Shown here piece by piece: positions 8,271 to 16,596 of a stretch of 64,000 nt of DNA. Every line of letters starts with the position of its first letter. Within the stretch, counting starts at the first letter, position 1. Source of the stretch: JAEUJM01 sp964635055. GTDB lineage: Bacteria; Actinomycetota; Acidimicrobiia; Acidimicrobiales; DATDAH01. The stretch spans positions 86,423-150,422 of the forward strand of contig CAZWMT010000009.1 of assembly GCA_964635055.1 (NCBI GenBank), written 5' to 3'. The notes under the pieces were generated by a model, which saw only the letters and a list, made by a program, of their open reading frames with translations, had not been told where the DNA came from and did not search any database. The position numbers and the translations under genes were made by a program.

Positions 8271-8360
8271 GGCGATGAGCGCAGGAGTGCCCGCCTCCCG
8301 GTCGGTGCACCACCTGCGGGGACGGACCGACGACGGGCGATGCAGCGGGGAGCGGGCGAG

Positions 8361-8756
8361 ATGACGAGACAGACCGAGTCGGCGACCCGACACCGGGCGG
8401 TGGTCTACCGGATCGACCCGTGGTCGGTCGCCAAGGTGTCGTTGCCGTTCTACCTGTGTGCCCTGGCGACGGTCGTGGGCCTGCTGGTGCTGTTGTGGGG
8501 CGCGCTGGTGGGCTCGGGCTCGGTCGGCGACTTCGAGCAGTTCGTGGAGGACACCGGCTACCGCAACTTCGAGTTCGTGCCCGCGCAGATGTTCGCGGGG
8601 CTTCAGCGGGTGGCCCTGATCCTGCTGGTGGTGGGAACGGCGTTCAACGTGGTTGCCGTCGTCATCTTCAACCTGCTCAGTGCGATGTTGGGTGGCCTGC
8701 AGGTGGAGACCGTCGACAAGCCCACTCGCCGCCAGCGTCGCCGTGCGGCGCACTGA
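8361..8756 (+). CDS. DUF3566 transmembrane protein
   Basis: A 131-residue membrane protein starting with RIDPWSVAKVSLPFY, the signature of DUF3566. Two membrane helices flank an extracytoplasmic stretch, and the C-terminus is basic (RRQRRRAAH). The family is actinobacterial, usually found near gyrA, and has no established role. The ATG at 8361 has GGGGAGCGGGCGAG upstream; an alternative ATG at 8340 would add seven residues. Confidence 0.8.
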   Translation: MTRQTESATRHRAVVYRIDPWSVAKVSLPFYLCALATVVGLLVLLWGALVGSGSVGDFEQFVEDTGYRNFEFVPAQMFAGLQRVALILLVVGTAFNVVAVVIFNLLSAMLGGLQVETVDKPTRRQRRRAAH

Positions 8757-8787
8757 GGGTGGTCGCCTGCGGGGACGCGACGGCGCC

Positions 8788-9378
8788 ATGACGACGGTCA
8801 TCGGCCGGCGCATCGTGTTGCGCCCCCTCCGCGCCAACGACTTCTCGGCGTGGCGTGAGGTCCGGCAGCGCAACGTCGAGTGGCTGACGAAGTGGGAGCC
8901 CCAGCGGGTGCCCGGCCAGCCCGACACCACCCGCGACCGCGACGCCTTCCTGGTGCGGTGCAGTGCCCGCGAACGCGAGCGCCAACTGGGCACCGGGTAC
9001 GGGTTCGGCATCTTCGTCGACGGTGTGTTCGCCGGCGAGATCAACCTCAACGCGGTGCAGCGGGGCCCGTTCCAGAGCGCGTACGTGGGGTACTGGATCG
9101 ACGAGCGCCACGCCGGTCGGGGGTACGTGCCCGAAGCGGTGGTGGCCCTCGCCAGGTTCGTCTTCGAGGACCTGCACCTGCACCGGTTGCAGATCGCCAT
9201 CATCCCCCGCAACGCCGCCAGCCGCCGAGTGGTCGAGAAGCTGGGCCTCCGCGAGGAGGGCATCGCGTTGCGGTACCTCGAGATCAACGGCACCTGGGAG
9301 GACCACGTCCGCTACGCGCTCACCCGTGAGGAGTGGGAGCAGCGCCGTGACGAGCTCCTGCGGGACTGGATCATCTGA
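8788..9378 (+). CDS. GNAT acetyltransferase, RimJ/RimL type
   Basis: A 196-residue N-acetyltransferase. It begins with RIVLRPLRANDFSAW and contains the acetyl-CoA loop in IDERHAGRGYVPEAV, then the RIAxxPxNxxSRRVxEKLG motif as RLQIAIIPRNAASRRVVEKLGL. This pattern is typical of RimJ-like ribosomal-protein or general N-alpha acetyltransferases. It follows DUF3566 with a 31-bp gap. The natural substrate is not predictable. Confidence 0.88.
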   Translation: MTTVIGRRIVLRPLRANDFSAWREVRQRNVEWLTKWEPQRVPGQPDTTRDRDAFLVRCSARERERQLGTGYGFGIFVDGVFAGEINLNAVQRGPFQSAYVGYWIDERHAGRGYVPEAVVALARFVFEDLHLHRLQIAIIPRNAASRRVVEKLGLREEGIALRYLEINGTWEDHVRYALTREEWEQRRDELLRDWII

Positions 9379-9402
9379 GCGGTCCGCGATCGTGCCGTGC
9401 CC

Positions 9403-9434
9403 GTCGTGGCCCTCGGTGCGCCGCCGGCCACGAC
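9403..9434. terminator. Hairpin between convergent genes
   Basis: Perfect 9-bp inverted repeat GTCGTGGCC/GGCCACGAC with a 14-nt loop, between the convergent GNAT and enoyl-CoA hydratase genes. It probably terminates both. Confidence 0.6.
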
Positions 9435-9446
9435 CGGCGCCAGCGG

Positions 9447-10208
9447 TCAGTCGGAGGGCGTCGAGCTGATCCGGGCCTGGAGGCTCCGCAGCCGCTCCTG
9501 GAACTCGGGCTGGCCGATCGACCACACCTGGGGCTCGAGCTCGCGCTCGACCGCGATGTCGTGGTCGGCGATGTCGGCCATGTCCGCCAGCGTGGCCTTC
9601 GTGCGGCGAAGGAGCTCGTGGGGCACCGATGCGGCCCGGGCGGCCATCGTGTGGGCCGCTTCGAGCAGGTCGTCGTCGCCGACCGTGCGCCACACCAGGC
9701 CCACCCGCTCGGCCTCGGCGGCATCGAGCACCTCGCCGAACAGCACCTGGGCCGCCGCAGCCTGCGGGCCCACCGCCCGCCGCAGCATCCACGTGTGCCC
9801 ACCGCCAGGATGGATGCCCAACTGCAGGAAGCGGGTGTCGAAGCGGGCCGACGACCCCGCGAGGCGCACGTCGCAGGCCAGGGCCAGGTTCATGCCGGCC
9901 CCCACAGCCGCGCCGTTGACCGCCGCCAGGGTGGGCAGCGGGCACCGGGAGAAGCGCAGGAACCCCTGGTAGATGCGGTTGAGGCCGTCGCGCCGCGAGC
10001 CGCCCAGGTCGGAGAGGTCGGCGCCGGCGCAGAACGCCGGGGCGGCGCCGGTGACGACGATCGCGCCCACGTCGGGCCGGGCCTCGAGGTCGTCGAGCGC
10101 GGTCACGATCTCGTCCACCAGGCCGAGGTTGAGCGCGTTGCGGCGGGGAGGGTCGTCGAGCGTCAGTCGGCCCACGCCGTCGGCCACGTCGACCCGTAGG
10201 AAGGTCAT
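9447..10208 (-). CDS. Enoyl-CoA hydratase/isomerase family protein
   Basis: A 253-residue crotonase-fold enzyme. The oxyanion-hole motifs are APAFCAGADLSDL near residue 60 and AAVNGAAVGAGMNLALACD near residue 98. The glutamate expected at the classic hydratase position is replaced by LQLGIHPGGG, so isomerase or another crotonase reaction is possible. It starts ATG at 10208 and follows the epimerase gene on the minus strand, separated by a 129-bp repeat-containing gap. Confidence 0.88.
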   Translation of the reverse strand: MTFLRVDVADGVGRLTLDDPPRRNALNLGLVDEIVTALDDLEARPDVGAIVVTGAAPAFCAGADLSDLGGSRRDGLNRIYQGFLRFSRCPLPTLAAVNGAAVGAGMNLALACDVRLAGSSARFDTRFLQLGIHPGGGHTWMLRRAVGPQAAAAQVLFGEVLDAAEAERVGLVWRTVGDDDLLEAAHTMAARAASVPHELLRRTKATLADMADIADHDIAVERELEPQVWSIGQPEFQERLRSLQARISSTPSD

Positions 10209-10209
10209 G

Positions 10210-10321
10210 TCTCCCGCTCCTCTTCGCTTCGCTCACGGGCCGCTCGGGCCCCGCCCTCGTTCCTCGTGCTCACGTCTCCCGCTCTTGTTCGCTTCGCTCA
10301 CGGGCCGCTCGGGCCCCGCCC
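10210..10321 (-). repeat. 47-bp direct repeat, two copies
   Basis: Copies at 10210-10256 and 10275-10321 are nearly identical and share CTTCGCTTCGCTCACGGGCC and GCTCGGGCCCCGCC. They fill the gap between the epimerase stop and the enoyl-CoA hydratase start. Internal GGGCC/GGCCC symmetry could form hairpins. Confidence 0.75.
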
Positions 10322-10337
10322 GTCGTGTCGCGGGCGC

Positions 10338-11384
10338 TCACGCGTGCTGGTCGCGCACGACCGCGGGGGAGTGGCGGAAGAACTGCTCCACGTCGCTCTC
10401 GTAGCGGTACGACGGCTGGTGGTCGCCGACGGTGTTGCGCAGTCGCATGGCCTCCGCGAACGCCCGCACGGTGCCCGCCGAGGTGTAGTCGTAGCGGAAG
10501 CCGGTGCCGATGAGGCGGCGGTTGTCGATGCCCCTCCCGTAGCGCAGCAGGTCGAGCGTCTCGTCGTTGAGGCTGACGGCGCCGAGCGCCTTGAACGGGA
10601 TCGACGCCAGGGTCGTGCCGAGGGGCGGGAGCGGCACGGTGCGCTTGGCGCAGATCTTGGCGACCTCGCTCCAGGGCAGGAGGCCGTCGCCGGCCACGTT
10701 GTAGATCCCCGGCACCTCGTGATCGAGCACGAACAGGACCGCCCGGATGACGTCGTCCTCGTGCACGAACTGCAGGCGCGGGTCGAAGCCGAAGATCGAG
10801 GGCACGACCGGGAGCTCGAGCAGCTTGGACAGCGGCGTGACCTTGTCGGCGCCGAGGACGTTGGAGAAGCGCAGGAGCGACACGTTGACGTGGGGGTTGT
10901 CCTCGGCGAAGTCGTGCACGTAGCCCTCGACGCTCAGCAACGAACGCTCCACCCGGTTGCGGGGCGGATGGGTGCGCGGCGTGTCCTCGCTGAACCACGT
11001 GGGGTCGCCGACGGCCGAGCCGTAGACCAGCGACGACGACTTCACCACCACGTTGCGCACCGTGCTGCCGGCCGCGGAGGCGGCGGCGAAGAGGTTCATG
11101 GTGCCGATCACGTTGATCTCGTGCATGGCCCGCGCCCGCATCTGGTCGGAGTTCACCACCAGGAACGTGTGGACGATGGTGTCGACCTGGGTGGCTTTCA
11201 CGATGCGGGCGAGGATGGAGTAGTTCTCGTCCACCCGCACGAACTCGGTGCGCTCGAGCTCGACCGACGGGGGCCGGGTGTCGAGGCCGACGATGATGTC
11301 GACCGAGGGGTCGGCCTCGAGGGCCTGGGCGATGCGACCGCCCCAGAAGGTGCCGAGGCCGGTGACCAGGATGCGCCGGCCCAT
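10338..11384 (-). CDS. NAD-dependent epimerase/dehydratase family protein
   Basis: A 348-residue extended SDR. The N-terminal nucleotide-binding motif is ILVTGLGTFWGGRIAQAL; the expected Gly pattern is loosened (GLGTFWGG). The region after VKSSSLVYG carries the family serine; a canonical YxxxK is not evident. Relatives occur beside PlsC-type acyltransferases in actinobacteria, as here (11678-12568), which suggests a role with lipid or sugar-lipid substrates. The ATG at 11384 was chosen because upstream codons run through the tandem repeat. Confidence 0.82.
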   Translation of the reverse strand: MGRRILVTGLGTFWGGRIAQALEADPSVDIIVGLDTRPPSVELERTEFVRVDENYSILARIVKATQVDTIVHTFLVVNSDQMRARAMHEINVIGTMNLFAAASAAGSTVRNVVVKSSSLVYGSAVGDPTWFSEDTPRTHPPRNRVERSLLSVEGYVHDFAEDNPHVNVSLLRFSNVLGADKVTPLSKLLELPVVPSIFGFDPRLQFVHEDDVIRAVLFVLDHEVPGIYNVAGDGLLPWSEVAKICAKRTVPLPPLGTTLASIPFKALGAVSLNDETLDLLRYGRGIDNRRLIGTGFRYDYTSAGTVRAFAEAMRLRNTVGDHQPSYRYESDVEQFFRHSPAVVRDQHA

Positions 11385-11432
11385 CAGCCCAGCCCTCCGT
11401 TCATCCGAGGCGGCGTGATCTGAGCCGCCGGC

Positions 11433-11677
11433 GTGGTGCGAGCCGCGGGTGTGGTGCGAGCCGCGGGTGTGGTGCGAGCCGCGGGTGTGGTGCGAGGCGC
11501 CGGTGTGGTGCGAGCCGCGGGTGTGGTGCGAGCCGCGGGTGTGGTGCGAGCCGCGGGTGNNNNNNNNNNNNNNNNNNNNNNNNNNNNNNNNNNNNNNNNN
11601 NNNNNNNNNNNNNNNNNNNNNNNNNNNNNNNNNNNNNNNNNNNNNNNNNNNNNNNNNNNTGGTGCGAGGCGCCGGCA
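11433..11677. repeat. 18-bp tandem repeat spanning the assembly gap
   Basis: Seven consecutive units of GTGGTGCGAGCCGCGGGT (one variant with GGCGCCGGT) run from 11433 to 11558 and resume after the N block. The true copy number is unknown. The array separates the acyltransferase and epimerase genes. On the minus strand it is open in frame, encoding a six-residue TRGSHH-type repeat, but no start or homology supports translation. Confidence 0.9.
11560..11659. other. Assembly gap (100 N)
   Basis: Exactly 100 N, the usual placeholder for a gap of unknown length. It lies inside the 18-bp tandem array, so collapse of the repeat is the likely cause. Confidence 0.98.
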
Positions 11678-12568
11678 TCATCCGAACCACACCGATCGGC
11701 GGGAGCGCAACATGTCGTAGAGCGCCTGCTGGATGCGGTCGCGGATGGCCTCGGACTCGTCCATGATCCGGCTCTTCGAGTAGCGGGGCTGGTCCGGCTC
11801 GACGTCGAAGTGCACCGGCTCGAGCACCCGCAGCTTGAACTTGGCCGGGAAGTAGGTGACCGCACCGAGGGGCCCGAAGGCCAACATGTTGGCGGTGATC
11901 GGGAAGTAGGGCAGGCCGGTGGCCTTGGCCAGCCGGCCCATGTTGACGAGCGTGGGCATCGACTCCTCCGCCCCCACCACCGCCACGGGGATGACGGGCA
12001 CACCCGCCCGCATGGCGATCTCGACGAAGCCGCCCCGGCCGAAGCGCCGGAGCTGGTAGCGCTGGCTGAAGTTCTTGCCCGGGCCCTTGCTGCCCTCGGG
12101 GAACACCAGCACCAGCTGCTTCTGCTCGCGGAGCAGGCGGTAGGCGTTGTCGGGGTGCGCGGCCACCCCGCCCGTGCGCGACCAGAGGGTGCCGATGACC
12201 GGCAGGCTCTTGAACAGGTGGTCGGCGAGGCCGTACACCGGCCGGTGGAGCTCGGTCTCGAGCCCGTGCATGATCACCGGTGCGTCGGAGGGGATGGCCG
12301 CGGCGTGGTTGGCCACGATGAGGGCGCCGCCGTCGGTGGGGATGTTCTCGAGGCCCTCCCACTCGGCCCGGAACCAGTGCTTGTAGATCGGGTCGTACAC
12401 CCGCCGGGTCAGCGCCCGCATGCTCTCCGAGCGCCCCCACTCGTCGACATCGCTCTCGCGGGGGTCGTCCAGCACCGGCTCGTCGGCCTGGCGCGGCAGG
12501 GCCACCAGGGCCTGGCTCGGGGCGTCGGCCACCGCGGCATCTGCGTGTTCCGGTTCGGGTTCCACCAC
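11678..12568 (-). CDS. Lysophospholipid (1-acylglycerol-3-phosphate-type) acyltransferase
   Basis: A 296-residue PlsC-family acyltransferase that would transfer acyl groups to a lysophospholipid or similar acceptor at the membrane. The catalytic block is NHAAAIPSDAP near residue 93, a His-x6-Asp variant also found in the actinobacterial branch of this family. The second block is FPEGSKG near residue 158. The first 45 residues are acidic and probably disordered. It is upstream of the epimerase on the same strand, separated by the tandem repeat array. Confidence 0.88.
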   Translation of the reverse strand: MVEPEPEHADAAVADAPSQALVALPRQADEPVLDDPRESDVDEWGRSESMRALTRRVYDPIYKHWFRAEWEGLENIPTDGGALIVANHAAAIPSDAPVIMHGLETELHRPVYGLADHLFKSLPVIGTLWSRTGGVAAHPDNAYRLLREQKQLVLVFPEGSKGPGKNFSQRYQLRRFGRGGFVEIAMRAGVPVIPVAVVGAEESMPTLVNMGRLAKATGLPYFPITANMLAFGPLGAVTYFPAKFKLRVLEPVHFDVEPDQPRYSKSRIMDESEAIRDRIQQALYDMLRSRRSVWFG

Positions 12569-12654
12569 AGGCCGATGCTACGGCGGATGGCCCCGGCCCG
12601 AAAGGTGACGTCGGTCGCCCTCCTCCTGAGCGGCTCCCGCTACCGTCGCGCGCC

Positions 12655-13083
12655 ATGTCGGGCTCGATGATCGAGGTGGTGCCCCAGCCCCGTGTCGACC
12701 TGCTGGTCGACGACGCCGGCGGTGCCCGGCGGCGCCTGACGGAGTACTCGGGTGTCGTCTGGTTCGGCGGCCGCCCTCAGCTCACCTCGATGGGCGCCAT
12801 GAGCGTCACCCGGGGTGCCAGGATCGAATCGCCGTTCTTCCTCCCCGACAGCCTGCCGTACCGGGCCGAGGCGCTGGCCGGCGCCTCGCTGTCGGTCACG
12901 GTGGCGGCGGCCAACGTGAGCGACCACGTGTACCTGTTCGACCATTCGGCTCGCTTCGTGCCCGATCCCGGAGGCCGGCCCACCTGGGTGCAGGTGCAGG
13001 TGCTGGCCACGGCCCGCGTGCCCGTGGCGTTCCAGTACCGGGTGGTGGCGCTGACCGCCCCCGACGCCGTCCTGACCGACTGA
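12655..13083 (+). CDS. Hypothetical protein
   Basis: A 142-residue soluble protein with no recognised domain. It is rich in short hydrophobic beta-type stretches (SGVVWFGGRP, LSVTVAAANVSDHVYLF, WVQVQVLATARVP) and has no signal peptide or membrane helix. The ATG at 12655 is divergent from the acyltransferase gene with an 86-bp intergenic region that must hold both promoters. It is followed by the 62-bp hairpin repeats. Confidence 0.6.
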   Translation: MSGSMIEVVPQPRVDLLVDDAGGARRRLTEYSGVVWFGGRPQLTSMGAMSVTRGARIESPFFLPDSLPYRAEALAGASLSVTVAAANVSDHVYLFDHSARFVPDPGGRPTWVQVQVLATARVPVAFQYRVVALTAPDAVLTD

Positions 13084-13093
13084 CCCCACCGGC

Positions 13094-13335
13094 CGTTCTG
13101 GTGGCTCGGATGTGTCGTGACGGTGGTTTCCCAGCCACCGGAATGGGCGGCCCTTCGTTCTGGTGGCTGGATCCTGTCGTCAGCGTCGTGTTCCAGCCAC
13201 CGGAATGGGTGGTGGTTGGTTCTGGTGGCTGGATCGTGTCGTGAGGGTGGTGTCTCAGCCACCGGAATGGGCGGCCCTTCGTTCTGGTGGCTGGATCGTG
13301 TTGTGAGGGTGGTGTTCCAGCCACCGGAACGGGCG
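13094..13335. repeat. Four tandem 62-bp hairpin repeats
   Basis: Units begin near 13094, 13156, 13218 and 13280. Each has arms TTCTGGTGGCTGGA and TTCCAGCCACCGGAA around a GTGTCGT-rich loop, so each can fold into a long hairpin. They fill the gap between the convergent hypothetical and amidohydrolase genes. A fifth copy is at 16510. Confidence 0.85.
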
Positions 13336-13354
13336 GCGGTTGTGCCGGCGCCGC

Positions 13355-15049
13355 TCAGTCGGTGCTGCGCAGCAGGCGGCCGGCGAGGGCGCCGGTGTGC
13401 GTGCCCGACTCGAGGAACGGCCGGCCGTTGACGATCGTGTGCTCGATGCCGTGGGAGCGCTGCACGAAGCGGGCCGCCCCGCCGGGGAAGTCATGCGCGA
13501 TCTCGGGCACGTCGAGGCCCAGGCCGTCGAGGTCGATGACGTTGAGGTCGGCGTAGGCGCCCGCGGTCACGCGGCCCCGGTCGCGGTAGCCGATGAAGTC
13601 GGCCGTGTCGGTAGTGAGGCGCCGCACGGCCTCCTCCACCGAGATCAGCTGACGGTCGCGGGCCCAGTGCGCCAGCAGGTAGGTGGGCTGGCTGGCGTCC
13701 ATGATCTGGGTGGCGTGGGCGCCGGCGTCGGCGAGGCCGAGGATGGTGACCGGCGAGGTGATCTGCTCCTCGATCGCCGTCTCGTCCTGGTTCATCACCG
13801 GCCAGTTGACGATCGCCCGGCCGTCGGAGGCGTCCATCGCGTCGAGGTAGGCCTCGACGGGGGTGACGCCGCGTCTCCGGGCGATCGCGGCGATGGAGTC
13901 GTCGTCGGCGTAGGCGTAGCGGACGGCGTCGGGTCGCATCAGGTACATGCGCTCGAAGGGCTCGACCGCTTTGCCGGCGCCCTCGTCCACGAGGCGGGAG
14001 CGCACCTCGGGATCGCGGATGGCCGCCAGGCGGCCCGCCAGGTCGAGGGGTCGCAGGGCTGCGAACGACGGGAGGTCGTCGACCAGGGTGCTCGCCGCGA
14101 GGCTGAAGAGCACCCCGACGCTGCGGGGGGTGATCTGCGGGCGAAGCTGGGCGCCGGTGCGGTTGGCGTCCTCGCTCAGGGCGATGACCTGGCGGTAGTG
14201 GTCACCGAGCGAGGCGATCTGCTGGAGGTTGAAGCTGAAGGGGCGACCGGTGCGGCGACTGATCTCGGCCATCCAGGCCAGCTCCTCCTCGACGCGAGAG
14301 CCCGACCCGTTCTCCTCGTTGTAGCGGGGGGCGCTCTCGAGCACGCCGCGCCCGAGCTCTCCGAGGGGAGCGGCGATGGCGAAGAACTCCTCGGGAGCGC
14401 TCCACGTGCCGGGCACGTTGCGACCGTCGGGCACACGGTGGAAGAGGCTGCGCGAGATCGAATAACCCAGGGCGCCGGCCTCCACCGCGGCCCGTACGAG
14501 GGCGGCCATCTCGGCGATCTGATCGGCCGTGGCCGCGAAGTCGGGCTCGCAGGCGGCCTCGCCGCACACGTAGGTGCGCAGGGCCACGTCGCCCACGTAG
14601 CCGCCGGCGTTGATGCCGAGCGGCAAGCGGTCGACCGTGTCGAGGTACTCGCCGTAGGACTCCCACTGCCACGACAGCCCGTCGAGGATGCACGAGGCGG
14701 GGATGTCCTCGACCGACTCCATCATCGTGGCCAGCGTCTCGGCCTGACCGGGGCGCACCGGCGCGAAGGTCATCCCGCAGTTGCCCATCACCACCGACGT
14801 CACGCCGTGCCAGCACGACGACGACATGAGCGGGTCCCAACCCACCTGGGCGTCGAGGTGCGAGTGCAGGTCGACGAAGCCCGGCGTGACCAGCCGGCCT
14901 TCGGCATCGATCACCCGGCCGGCCCCGCCTGCGTCGACCTCGCCCACTCCGGTGATGCGGTCGGCGTCGACGGCGACATCGGCCCGCCGGCCCGGTGCAC
15001 CGGTCCCGTCGATGACGGTGCCGCCGGTGATCACCAATTCGTGCGCCAT
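13355..15049 (-). CDS. N-acyl-D-amino-acid deacylase-like amidohydrolase
   Basis: A 564-residue metal-dependent hydrolase of the D-aminoacylase branch. The start MAHELVITGGTVIDGTG, the metal motif VTPGFVDLHSHLD near residue 60, and the C-terminal LGLADAGAHATQ all match. It would remove acyl groups from D-amino acids or hydrolyse a related amide. The ATG at 15049 is preferred; upstream in-frame sequence antisense to the MFS gene looks non-coding. It is divergent from the MFS exporter, 44 bp apart, which may export a product or act independently. Confidence 0.87.
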   Translation of the reverse strand: MAHELVITGGTVIDGTGAPGRRADVAVDADRITGVGEVDAGGAGRVIDAEGRLVTPGFVDLHSHLDAQVGWDPLMSSSCWHGVTSVVMGNCGMTFAPVRPGQAETLATMMESVEDIPASCILDGLSWQWESYGEYLDTVDRLPLGINAGGYVGDVALRTYVCGEAACEPDFAATADQIAEMAALVRAAVEAGALGYSISRSLFHRVPDGRNVPGTWSAPEEFFAIAAPLGELGRGVLESAPRYNEENGSGSRVEEELAWMAEISRRTGRPFSFNLQQIASLGDHYRQVIALSEDANRTGAQLRPQITPRSVGVLFSLAASTLVDDLPSFAALRPLDLAGRLAAIRDPEVRSRLVDEGAGKAVEPFERMYLMRPDAVRYAYADDDSIAAIARRRGVTPVEAYLDAMDASDGRAIVNWPVMNQDETAIEEQITSPVTILGLADAGAHATQIMDASQPTYLLAHWARDRQLISVEEAVRRLTTDTADFIGYRDRGRVTAGAYADLNVIDLDGLGLDVPEIAHDFPGGAARFVQRSHGIEHTIVNGRPFLESGTHTGALAGRLLRSTD

Positions 15050-15093
15050 GGGAGGGAGGCTACTGATGCCCCGCCGGGCATGCTTCCCGTGGG

Positions 15094-16461
15094 ATGGGGG
15101 ACACGACCGACACGGACACCGTGAGCGACGACGGCGAGCCGCTGGGGCTCGACGTGGGCCCGGCAACGGAGCTGTCGGTCGCGGCCGAGGCGGCACTGGC
15201 GGAACGAGGCGCCGCTCGGGCCGGCGCGGCGAAGAGCGAGAAGCGAGGCCTGCGCGACGCGGCCAAGGCGTTCCAGCACCGGAACTTCGCGTTGTTCTGG
15301 ACCGGGGCGGTGCTGTCGAACACCGGCAGCTGGGTGCAGAACGTCACGGTGCCCTTCGTGGTGTTCAAGCTGACGGGATCGGCCGGCTGGTTGGGGGTCG
15401 CCGGCTTCGCCCAACTGTTCCCGGCGTGGCTGATGGGACCGGTCGGTGGGGTGATCGCCGACCGCTTCCCCCGGCGCACCGTCTTGTTGATCACCCAGTC
15501 GGTGATGGCGCTGCTCGCGCTGCTCGAGGCCGCGGTGTGGGCCGCCGGCGTGCGCAACGCCGTCGTGGTGGTGGCCATCGTGGCGGTGTCGGGCATCGTG
15601 GCCGGGCTGAACATCGCCAGTTGGCAGGCGTTCGTCAGCGAGCTCGTGCCCCGGGAGGACCTGCTCAACGCGGTCACGTTGAACTCGGCGCAGTTCAACG
15701 CCTCACGCGCGTTCGGCCCTGCCATCGGCGGCGTGGTGCTCGCCACGCTGGGCGTCACCTGGGCCTTCCTCATCAACGCCGTGTCGTTCATCGCCGTCCT
15801 CGTGGCGCTGGTGCTGATCCAGGTGCCGGTCATCGTCGCCCGCCAGAGCGGACCGCCCCGGATCATCGCCGAGTTCGTCAACACCGTCCGCTACACCCGG
15901 ACCAAGCCGGGCATCGTCACCTGCATCCTCGTCGTGATCGCGCTGGGGCTGTTCGGCAGCCCGGTGTTCACGCTGCTGGTCGTGTTCGCCGACGACGTGT
16001 ACGGGGTGGGCAAGGGGCTGTACGGGCTGCTGGGCGCCGCGCTCGGCCTCGGCGCGATCCTGGGGACACCGGTGGTCGCCGGCTGGGGCAGCGGGCTGCT
16101 GCGGAGTCGCCTTATCGCCGGCGCGCTCGTGATCTACGGCGCCGCCCTGATGGCCTTCGCCCTGTCGCCCGGTTACTGGTGGGGGGTCCTCGCGCTCCTG
16201 GTGGCGGGCGCCGGCTACCTGGCGGTGGCGTCCACCCTGAACACCACGCTGCAGCTGCTCGTGGACGAGCACATGCGCGGCAAGGTGATCGCGCTGTACC
16301 TCATGGGCCTCACGTTCACCGTGCCGGTCGGCAACCTGGTCCAGGGCTGGATGACCGAGGCCATCGGGCCCCGCACCACCGTCACCCTCAGCGGCGCCGC
16401 CTTCCTCATCGTCACCGGGTGGCTGTTCGCGTCCCGCCGCCTCCGCCTCATGGACGGCTGA
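15094..16461 (+). CDS. MFS transporter, EntS-like
   Basis: A 455-residue major-facilitator protein with about 12 membrane segments after a charged 60-residue N-terminus. It has the typical GGVIADRFPRRTVLL loop between helices 2 and 3, and NLFW-like FALFWTGAVLSNTGSWVQN at the first helix. This pattern belongs to the MFS_3 (enterobactin-exporter-like) branch. The substrate is unknown. It is divergent from the amidohydrolase. Confidence 0.9.
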   Translation: MGDTTDTDTVSDDGEPLGLDVGPATELSVAAEAALAERGAARAGAAKSEKRGLRDAAKAFQHRNFALFWTGAVLSNTGSWVQNVTVPFVVFKLTGSAGWLGVAGFAQLFPAWLMGPVGGVIADRFPRRTVLLITQSVMALLALLEAAVWAAGVRNAVVVVAIVAVSGIVAGLNIASWQAFVSELVPREDLLNAVTLNSAQFNASRAFGPAIGGVVLATLGVTWAFLINAVSFIAVLVALVLIQVPVIVARQSGPPRIIAEFVNTVRYTRTKPGIVTCILVVIALGLFGSPVFTLLVVFADDVYGVGKGLYGLLGAALGLGAILGTPVVAGWGSGLLRSRLIAGALVIYGAALMAFALSPGYWWGVLALLVAGAGYLAVASTLNTTLQLLVDEHMRGKVIALYLMGLTFTVPVGNLVQGWMTEAIGPRTTVTLSGAAFLIVTGWLFASRRLRLMDG

Positions 16462-16509
16462 CGGCACACCTCGTCGTCCGGTGCGCCGGTCGGACCGGCG
16501 GACCCGGTC

Positions 16510-16564
16510 GCTTCCGGTGGCTGGAACGCAGCGCCGGCAACAGGATCCAGCCACCAGAACGAGC
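16510..16564 (-). repeat. Single copy of the 62-bp hairpin repeat
   Basis: The arms CCGGTGGCTGGAA and ATCCAGCCACCAGAA match the family at 13094 but in the opposite orientation. It again sits between convergent genes (MFS and nuclease), consistent with a bidirectional terminator-like role. Confidence 0.75.
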
Positions 16565-16596
16565 AGGGCCTGGCGCGGCCTCGGTGATGTGGCGGG

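Noticed and set aside
11433..11677. CRISPR array
   Set aside because: Units are contiguous 18-bp tandem repeats without spacers, and no cas genes are present.
10338..12656. A 772-residue minus-strand frame running through the N block
   Set aside because: It joins the real epimerase to tandem-repeat sequence and to an out-of-frame reading of the acyltransferase gene. The epimerase has its own ATG at 11384.
13340..15124. A 594-residue plus-strand frame opposite the amidohydrolase
   Set aside because: The minus strand encodes a recognisable D-aminoacylase family protein with metal motifs; the plus frame has no motif.
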